35,356 nucleotides of DNA from Candidatus Peregrinibacteria bacterium CG1_02_54_53 (lineage in GTDB: Bacteria; Patescibacteriota; Gracilibacteria; Peribacterales; Peribacteraceae): positions 1-35,356 of the forward strand of contig MNWP01000007.1 in the NCBI GenBank assembly GCA_001872575.1, given 5' to 3'. Numbering within the stretch: position 1 is the first letter of the stretch; each line of letters starts with the position of its first letter. Shown one piece after another: positions 29,956 through 35,356 of this stretch. The position numbers and the translations under genes are program-made. The notes beneath the pieces were generated by a model. That model was not told the DNA's origin. It saw only the letters and a program-made list of their open reading frames with translations, and searched no databases.

Positions 29956-30198
29956 ATGCCCTACTATTTCTATCTCGCCCGTTGCTCCGATGGATCTCTC
30001 TACTCCGGTTCTTGTGTGGATTTAAAAGAGCGTGAAAAGTGTCATAACGAAGGAAAGGGCGCCAAGTACACCCGGTCGCATCGTCCGATTCGGTTTGTCT
30101 ACCATGAGCGGTTTTCCACGCTTTCTGAAGCGTGTCGTCGTGAAGCGGAGGTGAAGAAGTGGAATAAAGCAAAAAAAGAGCAGCTTGTTACAGGATGA
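29956..30198 (+). CDS. GIY-YIG domain protein (UPF0213 type)
   Basis: An 80-residue stand-alone GIY-YIG nuclease-fold protein: YYFYLARCSDGSLYSGSCVD corresponds to the GIY..YIG strands, then LKEREKCHNEGKGAKYTRSH, RPIRFVYHERF and EACRREAEVKKWNKAKKEQL with the Arg and Glu of the family. These proteins resemble the UvrC N-terminal domain and may act in DNA repair or restriction. A -10-like TATACT (29941-29946) ends 9 nt before the ATG, suggesting a leaderless transcript. Convergent with the TPR gene. Confidence 0.8.
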   Translation: MPYYFYLARCSDGSLYSGSCVDLKEREKCHNEGKGAKYTRSHRPIRFVYHERFSTLSEACRREAEVKKWNKAKKEQLVTG

Positions 30199-30211
30199 AA
30201 TGGGCAATGTT

Positions 30212-31930
30212 TCAGCGCAGTCCTGCAAGTTCGTTGGCGAGATTGCGATGGATCTCGGCTTCATCAACGCGCCCGGTCTTGGCCAGTACGGGTGCGAGGC
30301 CGCGATGAGCGTCTGCGGAATTGGAATTCCACTTCAGAGCTGCACGAAATTTCTCTTCTGCACCCTGAAGATCGCCTTTGTCGGCGAGAATCCTCCCGAT
30401 GCCGATGATGGCCGGAACATCCGAGGGATCGAGCTGCACTGCCGCACGGTAATGGTCGAGTGCCGCATCGGCATTGCCTGTCTGTTCCTGCAGCGATCCG
30501 ATCGAAAACCACGCATCGGCATTGCCGGGCTCCATCTGCGTCACTTTTGTGAATTGTGCGAGTGCATCGTCGATCTGCCCCACGCGGGCATAGATCGTGC
30601 CGGCCATGAGGTACAACCGTACGTCATCTCCCTGTTTCAATCCTTCTTTGAGAACGGCGAATGCCTCTTGCGGGTCACCGCGTTCCAGCTTGGTCTGTGC
30701 CAGTGCCGTGCGTGCGGCGACTGATCGGGGATTCATGGCGAGTGCTTGCGTGAAGAGGGCATCCGGCGAGCCCCACAACTTTGTCTGCTTGATGGAGAGC
30801 AGGCATAAAACGGCGATCACGAAGGCGCTCACTCCCGTAATCATCTGTTTCGGCGGTCGGATCTTCACTCCGATATTTCTTATGCACAGTACAATGAACA
30901 GCAATACGCCGAGACTGGGGAGGTAGAAGTATCGATCAGAGGCAAGAAAGACGGTATTGGCCTTGAAGAAGGTGAGGATGGCTGGTGCGAAGAGGAGCAG
31001 AGCTACGGTGAGAGCTTGCGTAAGGGGGAGAGGGCGCAGGGATTTCCATTGAAGGATGCCGAACAGACCGAACAAGCCGAGAATCGAGAACAGAACTTTC
31101 GGATTCGAGAGTGCAATGGCGTCCGTTACCTCGTAAAGAGGACTGAAGTTGCCGGGGTAAAAGAACTTTCCGATGAGGAACAGCATGCTCCACGGAGCCA
31201 GCAGAAATGTCTCGATGCCGTTGGATGTTTGGACGATGCGCTCTTTGCCGAAGAGGGCGATGCCCACGAAGACGGCGGATAGCAGAAGGAATGGCAACGT
31301 TGAAAGGATGAGATTCCTGTTCCATTTCTTTCCTTGTATGCCGAGCAGAAGCGGAAACACGAGCGGAAGCGGGGCAACCGAGACTTTGGCGAAGAGTGCG
31401 CAGAGAAACAGAACCAGGCTCATTGCTCTCCCTCGTCGTGTTTGCCGGAGGAATGCCAGTGTTGAGGCGAAGGCGAAGAATGTGGAGAGCAAATCTTTGC
31501 GGGCCGTAATCCAGACGACGGCTTCGGTATTGATCGGGTGTACGGCGAAGACCGCTGCGGCGAAAAGCGAGGCACGCGGCGCACCGGAAACTCTCTTGAG
31601 AATCGAAAACAGCAGAATGGCATTCGCACAATGGAGCAGAATATTCATGAGGTGGTAACTCCATGGAACGAGACCCGAAACCAGGTAATTGATCTGAAAC
31701 GAGACGAGTGTGAGAGGGATGTACAGTTCGGGGTCGAACGTCGTGAAGGCGATTTTCAGATGATCCCACGTTGGTCCCCGCGTTGCGAGGTTCTGCACGA
31801 CGAGAAAGAGGTCATCGATGGGGGCGAAGCCCTGTGCGAGGGCGCCCCAAAAGGCCACGAAGGGGAGTGCGATGAGGGCGGCCGTTGCCGCGAGAGCCCA
31901 CCACCGTTGGTGTGTTGCAGGAGATTCCAC
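30212..31930 (-). CDS. multi-pass membrane protein with C-terminal TPR repeats (GT-C-like)
   Basis: A 572-residue protein with about ten to twelve hydrophobic segments (residues about 8-400) and a C-terminal tetratricopeptide region (about 415-570; repeats include ARTALAQTKLERGDPQEAFA, ADAWFSIGSLQEQTGNADAA, PAIIGIGRILADKGDLQGAE). FAPIDDLFLVV after segment 1 and HPINTEAVVWITARKDLLST resemble TMTC/DUF1736-type O-mannosyltransferases, where an acidic pair in the first loop is catalytic. It may transfer sugars to exported proteins. The start is GTG at 31930, 6 nt after TATACT (31942-31937); the longer frame runs through hsp20. Confidence 0.75.
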   Translation of the reverse strand: MESPATHQRWWALAATAALIALPFVAFWGALAQGFAPIDDLFLVVQNLATRGPTWDHLKIAFTTFDPELYIPLTLVSFQINYLVSGLVPWSYHLMNILLHCANAILLFSILKRVSGAPRASLFAAAVFAVHPINTEAVVWITARKDLLSTFFAFASTLAFLRQTRRGRAMSLVLFLCALFAKVSVAPLPLVFPLLLGIQGKKWNRNLILSTLPFLLLSAVFVGIALFGKERIVQTSNGIETFLLAPWSMLFLIGKFFYPGNFSPLYEVTDAIALSNPKVLFSILGLFGLFGILQWKSLRPLPLTQALTVALLLFAPAILTFFKANTVFLASDRYFYLPSLGVLLFIVLCIRNIGVKIRPPKQMITGVSAFVIAVLCLLSIKQTKLWGSPDALFTQALAMNPRSVAARTALAQTKLERGDPQEAFAVLKEGLKQGDDVRLYLMAGTIYARVGQIDDALAQFTKVTQMEPGNADAWFSIGSLQEQTGNADAALDHYRAAVQLDPSDVPAIIGIGRILADKGDLQGAEEKFRAALKWNSNSADAHRGLAPVLAKTGRVDEAEIHRNLANELAGLR

Positions 31931-31943
31931 GATAGCAGTATAA

Positions 31944-31970
31944 AAGAAAAAGAGGGGTACATACCCCTCT
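31944..31970 (-). terminator. terminator of hsp20
   Basis: AGAGGGGTA/TACCCCTCT (2-nt loop) followed by TTTTTCTTTTA on the minus strand, 20 nt after the hsp20 stop. The T-run merges into the TATACT -10 of the TPR gene. Confidence 0.85.
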
Positions 31971-31989
31971 TTCTTCCTCAATTCATCGT

Positions 31990-32436
31990 TCACGCCTCTT
32001 CGACCTTCAGGGTCTTCTTTGCTGCCTCCTCTCGCTTGGGGATCGTGATGCTGAGCACGCCATTCTTCACTTTGCATTCGGCGCGGGAACCATCGGCGTA
32101 ATCGGGCAGCCGGACCTGCCGCTGGAATGCATTGAAGGAAGATTCACGGCATACCCACTCCTTGTCGTTTTCCTCCTGTTCCTGCTCGGCCTTGCCGGAG
32201 ATGGAGAGCACGTTATTGTGCGTGTCCACCACGATATCCTTCGCCTCGAACCCCGGAACGTTGATGGAGATGCTGAGTTCCTTGGGCGTTTCGGCGATAT
32301 TCATCGCGGGGATGGAACGGGGCGCGAGATGCGTTCCGAAGAACCCGAAAGGATCCCAAAATGCCTCGTCGAAGAGGCTGCCGAAGGGGGTAAGTCCCCG
32401 CGTCGGGCCGGTGTTGTCATGCTTGATCATGCGCAT
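31990..32436 (-). CDS. hsp20: Hsp20 small heat-shock protein
   Basis: A 148-residue alpha-crystallin-domain chaperone that holds unfolded proteins. PAMNIAETPKELSISINVPG, FEAKDIVVDTHNNVLSISGK, SSFNAFQRQVRLPDYADGSR and VKNGVLSITIPKREE form the domain; a C-terminal IxI-type motif is replaced by TLKVEEA. ATG at 32436 (MRMIKHDN) or 32430 is preferred to 32475, which lies at the predicted transcript start. A CIRCE element and a TTGACC-18-TATACT promoter lie upstream, so HrcA control is expected. Confidence 0.9.
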   Translation of the reverse strand: MRMIKHDNTGPTRGLTPFGSLFDEAFWDPFGFFGTHLAPRSIPAMNIAETPKELSISINVPGFEAKDIVVDTHNNVLSISGKAEQEQEENDKEWVCRESSFNAFQRQVRLPDYADGSRAECKVKNGVLSITIPKREEAAKKTLKVEEA

Positions 32437-32468
32437 AGACACTAGGGGGGAAGTGAGCAAAAGTGCGG

Positions 32469-32510
32469 TTAGCACTCTCTAGTATAGAGTGCCAGCATAG
32501 GGGCGGTCAA
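32469..32510 (-). promoter_or_regulatory. CIRCE operator and promoter of hsp20
   Basis: TTAGCACTC-N9-GAGTGCCAG at 32469-32495 matches the CIRCE consensus TTAGCACTC-N9-GAGTGCTAA except for three positions in the last triplet region. On the minus strand TTGACC (32510-32505), 18 bp, TATACT (32486-32481) lies inside it. HrcA binding would block this promoter. The -35 touches the ATG of the divergent PRMT-like gene. Confidence 0.85.
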
Positions 32511-33520
32511 TGGATATTTCGTACGAGAATCGTAGTTTTTCAAATGTAGGTTGCCACGAATATGACAGTGATTTCTCTGCTACACTGCGCGTAATGATTG
32601 AGTATCAGCGCATTATTCTGGCCGATACCGTCCGCAATGAGGCCTTTGCGCGTGCTCTCCAGTCTGCCATCCATACGGGGGAGTCCGTCGTTGCGGATAT
32701 CGGGTCCGGCACAGGGTTCCTCTCTTTTCTTGCGTCGAAGTTGGGCGCAAAGGAGTGCCATCTGTATGAGCAGTCGGCACTCTTGGATCTCAGTCGTGCA
32801 CTCGCGCACGAGAATGGCATCACCAATCTTCGTTTTCACCGGCAGCACTCCACGCAGGTGCGCAAGCCCGTGCAGGCGGACATCGTTGCCTCAGAGACGT
32901 TGGGAAACTTCGTCCTTGAAGAGGGCATCATCGAGACCATGAACGATGCACATCGTTTCCTCAAACCTGGCGGTGTGCTCCTGCCTCAATCGTTGAGACA
33001 GTTTGTTGCCCCGATTGTTTCGGATCGTCTGTGGAAAGAGGTAACGAGCTGGGACCGAGTCGGTCATGATCTTACCTTTCGCAATGCGCGCGAAATTTCG
33101 TGCCAAAATATCTACGTTCGAACTCTGCGCGAGTCCGATCTGCTCGCGGGGGGCGCCCAGGAATGGGACAGTGTGAATTTTCTTAAGAAGAACGACCCAA
33201 TTCGCACCGCGAAGCTTGAGTGGTCGGTTCAGCAACCCATGACGATCTTCGGCTTCGGTCTGTGGTGGGTGGTGCATCTTTGTTCCGGCATCACGCTCTC
33301 GACTGCACCGGACGCAGCTAAAACACACTGGGAACAGATCTACATGCCTGTACTGGAGCCGCTTGCTCTCGAAGCGGGCGATCGTCTGCAGCTCAAGCTC
33401 TCGGTCGATTCGCACCATGCCGTACGCATTCACATTGCATGGGACGTACGTGTGCTCGCTGCAAATGGAGCACCACGTTCTCATCAACAGCTCGACATGC
33501 ATGCGGGCCAGGTCGACTAG
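32510..33520 (+). CDS. protein arginine methyltransferase-like SAM enzyme
   Basis: A 336-residue protein with the PRMT layout: Rossmann domain with motif I SVVADIGSGTGFLSFLASKLGA (about 59-80), acidic strand-2 end HLYEQSALL, and a double-acidic loop IVASETLGNFVLEEGII (about 124-140), followed by HRFLKPGGVLLPQS and a C-terminal beta-barrel half with THWEQIYMPVLEPL. That order (GxGxG, SExxGxxxxxE, THW) is typical of PRMTs, which are rare in bacteria. The target is unknown. ATG 32510 or 32594 could start it. The gene diverges from hsp20 across a CIRCE element. Confidence 0.7.
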   Translation: MDISYENRSFSNVGCHEYDSDFSATLRVMIEYQRIILADTVRNEAFARALQSAIHTGESVVADIGSGTGFLSFLASKLGAKECHLYEQSALLDLSRALAHENGITNLRFHRQHSTQVRKPVQADIVASETLGNFVLEEGIIETMNDAHRFLKPGGVLLPQSLRQFVAPIVSDRLWKEVTSWDRVGHDLTFRNAREISCQNIYVRTLRESDLLAGGAQEWDSVNFLKKNDPIRTAKLEWSVQQPMTIFGFGLWWVVHLCSGITLSTAPDAAKTHWEQIYMPVLEPLALEAGDRLQLKLSVDSHHAVRIHIAWDVRVLAANGAPRSHQQLDMHAGQVD

Positions 33521-33556
33521 GGTCAGTTGGTTCGTTTTTTCCTGACAGATGTTTAC

Positions 33557-33585
33557 TTGCGCTCATGGTTCGAGTCGAATAGTCT
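33557..33585 (+). promoter_or_regulatory. promoter of the ATP-grasp gene
   Basis: TTGCGC (33557-33562), 17 bp, TAGTCT (33580-33585), ending 9 nt before the ATG at 33595. The predicted message is nearly leaderless. Confidence 0.5.
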
Positions 33586-33594
33586 GCGCGCGAG

Positions 33595-34881
33595 ATGACT
33601 GATCAGCCGAAGAAATTCCTGTTTGTCTCGTACGACGGCACCACCACCGATCTCGCTTGGGCAGTGTCGCGCGAGGGTCACCAGGTACGTCTCTGTCTCG
33701 AGGCTGCAGGGTTTCAGGACGTGGGAAAAGGATTCGTCGAAGTGGTGACCGATTGGAAGGAGCATGTCGATTGGGCGGATATCGTTCTCTTCGATCACAT
33801 CGGTAAGGGAGAGGATGCACAAGCCATTCGCAAGAAGGGCAAACTCTGCGTCGGCGGCACGCCGTACACCGATCGATTGGAAAATGACCGCACATTCGGA
33901 CAGGAAGAACTGAAGCGTAATAAGGTGCGCATCATTCCATATCAGGAATTCCGTTCGTTCGATGAAGGCATAAAGTACGTGCAGGACAATCCGGGCCGGT
34001 ACGTCATCAAGCCTTCGGGCGATGCGCAGAATTTGAAGCAATTGCTCTTCGTCGGGAATGAAGACGATGGCAGTGACGTGATTAGAGTTCTTGGAGCGTA
34101 TAGCGAGACGTGGAGCGATACTATTTCGGTCTTTCAGTTGCAGCGACGTGTGGCGGGAGTGGAAGTCGCGACCGGAGCCTTCTTTAACGGCAGGCAATTT
34201 ATGAGTCCCGTGTGCGTGAATTTCGAGCACAAGAGACTCTTTCCCGGAGAGCTGGGCGTTTCGACGGGTGAGATGGGTACCAGTATGTTCTGGACGCCGC
34301 ACAGCCCCATTTTTGAAGCTACGCTACGTCCCTTCGAGGCGATTCTTGCCGAAGAAGGGTACGTGGGCTACATCGACGTCAACTGCATTGTGAACAGTAA
34401 CGGTATCTATCCATTGGAGTTCACTTGTCGTTTTGGCTTTCCGTTCATCGACTTGCAACTTGAAGGGATCACCGAACCGATAGGAGAGCTTCTATTGCGG
34501 ATGGCCCATGGTGAGGGAAACGGCATCAAGGTGAAGCGTGGATACCAGGTCTGTGCACTCATTGTGGTGCCCCCGTTCCCGTTCAACGATCCCAAGACCT
34601 TCGAGTCGTTCTCTGAAGATGCGGTGGTTGTTTTTAAAAAGAAAATGCCTGATGGCATTCACATCGGGGACTTGAAACAAGAGAACGAGCAATGGCTGAT
34701 CACGGGGCAAGAAGGTGTGGCGCTCGTCGTCTCGGGTGCGGGCATGACCATGCGCGATGCGCAGAAGCAGATGTACACACGCATTCAGAACATCCTCATC
34801 AGCAATATGTACTACCGAACGGATATTGGCGATCGATGGATGGACGACTCGGACAAATTGCGTTCATGGGAGTATTTGTAA
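33595..34881 (+). CDS. ATP-grasp enzyme, PurD-like (GAR synthetase superfamily)
   Basis: A 428-residue protein of the phosphoribosylglycinamide synthetase type. N-terminal FLFVSYDGTTTDLAWAVSRE resembles the PurD nucleotide-like domain; the ATP-grasp part has NPGRYVIKPSGDAQNLKQLL, GVEVATGAFFNGRQF, and the metal-binding end GYIDVNCIVNSNGIYPLEFTCRFGFP (PurD: DVN and E-x-N-xRFGDP, here ECTCRFG with N replaced by T-C). The C-terminal domain follows. No other purine gene is nearby and the key asparagine differs, so a related ligase is more likely than true PurD. It is downstream of the PRMT-like gene on the same strand with its own promoter. Confidence 0.7.
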   Translation: MTDQPKKFLFVSYDGTTTDLAWAVSREGHQVRLCLEAAGFQDVGKGFVEVVTDWKEHVDWADIVLFDHIGKGEDAQAIRKKGKLCVGGTPYTDRLENDRTFGQEELKRNKVRIIPYQEFRSFDEGIKYVQDNPGRYVIKPSGDAQNLKQLLFVGNEDDGSDVIRVLGAYSETWSDTISVFQLQRRVAGVEVATGAFFNGRQFMSPVCVNFEHKRLFPGELGVSTGEMGTSMFWTPHSPIFEATLRPFEAILAEEGYVGYIDVNCIVNSNGIYPLEFTCRFGFPFIDLQLEGITEPIGELLLRMAHGEGNGIKVKRGYQVCALIVVPPFPFNDPKTFESFSEDAVVVFKKKMPDGIHIGDLKQENEQWLITGQEGVALVVSGAGMTMRDAQKQMYTRIQNILISNMYYRTDIGDRWMDDSDKLRSWEYL

Positions 34882-35090
34882 ATTCATGAGAGACAAACCT
34901 TCAGCCTTCGCCCTTCGGGGCTTCGACCGACAGGACGGTTTTCCTTCCATGAACCATTCTTTCCCTTCATTGGTGTGCCTCCCCGCCCGTACCGAACGGT
35001 ACGTTCGGGCGGGCACCCTGCAGCAAGTGCGGGGTTCGCGATGATTATTTTGATTATTGAGTTACGAGAGTGGCTCTATTCTTGCGGCTA
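34882..35090. other. intergenic region with GC-rich hairpin
   Basis: No gene is evident. A hairpin at 34982-35013 has outer arms CCCGCCCG/CGGGCGGG and an inner stem CGTACCG/CGGTACG; it lacks a T-run. Thereafter the sequence turns AT-rich (ATTATTTTGATTATTGAG), consistent with the border of an insertion element. Confidence 0.5.
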
Positions 35091-35094
35091 TGAA

Positions 35095-35356
35095 CAACTA
35101 TGGGGGCTAGTGGACAATTTTGCAGGCTGAAATGAGCATCTTTCCTTTTCTGGAAGCCAAAGTATGCTCAGATTTTTCCCAATGCATCATGAAAAATATG
35201 TTCTCATTGCAGTTCACGATCAGTGAAGAAGAATGGATCTCGATATGGAAAGCAGTTATGGAAATGTACGGAGTGCGGTAAACAATTCCGTCAGAAATCG
35301 CCGTCGAAGAAGAAAGAAATCTGGAGAGAATTCACTCATGGCAAACAGACCCATGC
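35095..35356 (+). mobile_element. left end of an insertion sequence, truncated by window
   Basis: The sequence changes to lower GC and encodes a Zn-ribbon transposase N-terminus of the IS256-variant/IS1249 type. The left terminal repeat is probably near GGGGGCTAGTGGACAATTTT at 35102-35121, but the right end is outside the window, so the boundary is not confirmed. Confidence 0.6.
35189..35356 (+). pseudogene. transposase N-terminus with one-base frameshift
   Basis: From 35193 a frame reads KICSHCSSRSVKKNGSRYGK, then WKCTECGKQF and SKKKEIWREFTHGKQTH: two CxxC zinc-ribbon pairs and the W-x-x-(F/Y)xxGKQT stretch of IS256-variant, Zn-binding transposases. No start codon is in that frame; TGA directly precedes it. 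The natural start ATG at 35189-35191 is one base out of phase because five A residues (35192-35196) follow where four would give MKICSHC. Explanations are a decayed copy, a sequencing error in the A-run, or polymerase slippage that restores the frame. The gene continues beyond the window. Confidence 0.65.

Noticed and set aside
1-35356. Alternative genetic code (TGA as Gly or Trp), as in some candidate phyla
   Set aside because: TGA is used as a stop in many coupled stop-start overlaps and terminates proteins at family-typical lengths.
1-35356. CRISPR arrays, rRNA or tRNA genes
   Set aside because: I found no spaced direct repeats, no rRNA blocks and no cloverleaf with TTCRA-type arm by eye; a tRNA scan was not possible.

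Overview
The window looks like a chromosome segment of an uncultivated bacterium, most likely from the candidate phyla radiation (Patescibacteria; a Peregrinibacteria-type lineage is my guess from overall gene style, not proven). TGA works as a stop throughout (many ATGA/GTGA stop-start overlaps), so the genetic code is standard. No Shine-Dalgarno motif is evident before most genes. Many first genes of transcription units instead carry a short pyrimidine-rich leader (type TTCTATTTCYTTTCCC..ATG), and others have a -10 hexamer only 6-9 nt before the start codon, i.e. look leaderless.

Layout. (1) 1-3560: GC-rich, minus-strand set of small phage/plasmid-like hypothetical genes, each ended by its own hairpin, closing on the C-terminal half of a single-strand DNA-binding protein. 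That half is fused in frame to the N-terminal third of a GH15 glucoamylase-like protein (3336-3956): either an integration/recombination junction or an assembly chimera. (2) 3560-6790: glycogen/alpha-glucan operon (stand-alone CBM48, GT4/5 glycosyltransferase, GH57 amylase, GH15 remnant). (3) 6825-13860: thiol-redox and nitrogen block (GDCCVxC protein, two glutaredoxin-like proteins, thioredoxin reductase, HAD hydrolase, membrane protein, FAD disulfide reductase, glutamate dehydrogenase, TVP38-like protein) plus two micro-ORFs encoding 11- and 7-residue Gly/Cys peptides. (4) 13930-17084: mercury module (ArsR-type repressor, Cys-rich thioredoxin-fold protein, MerF, membrane protein, MerA; MerT-like on the other strand). 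(5) 17113-21973: envelope thiol proteins (TlpA-DUF3179 fusion, CcdA, thioredoxin lipoprotein), a metallothionein-like peptide, a CRP/FNR regulator and a methyltransferase. (6) 22370-29797: arsenic/metal block (ArsR, Cys-tailed thioredoxin, ArsP-type permease, thioredoxin-DsbD fusion, ArsF, ArsG, CDF efflux; ACR3; ArsR-ArsM). (7) 29956-34881: GIY-YIG protein, TPR membrane protein, Hsp20 under a CIRCE element, PRMT-like methyltransferase and an ATP-grasp enzyme. (8) 35090-35356: start of an IS element whose transposase has a one-base frameshift.

The most striking signal is regulatory. Seven copies of a palindrome GTAGCCTRSGCTAC (six fit GTA-N8-TAC exactly) lie only between genes, mostly 21-22 bp upstream of a -10-like hexamer, i.e. 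centred near -41.5. This is the NtcA-box architecture of cyanobacteria, and the local CRP/FNR regulator has an NtcA-like recognition helix (RVTVTR). The putative regulon joins glutamate dehydrogenase, thioredoxin reductase, glutaredoxins and both cysteine-bearing micro-ORFs.
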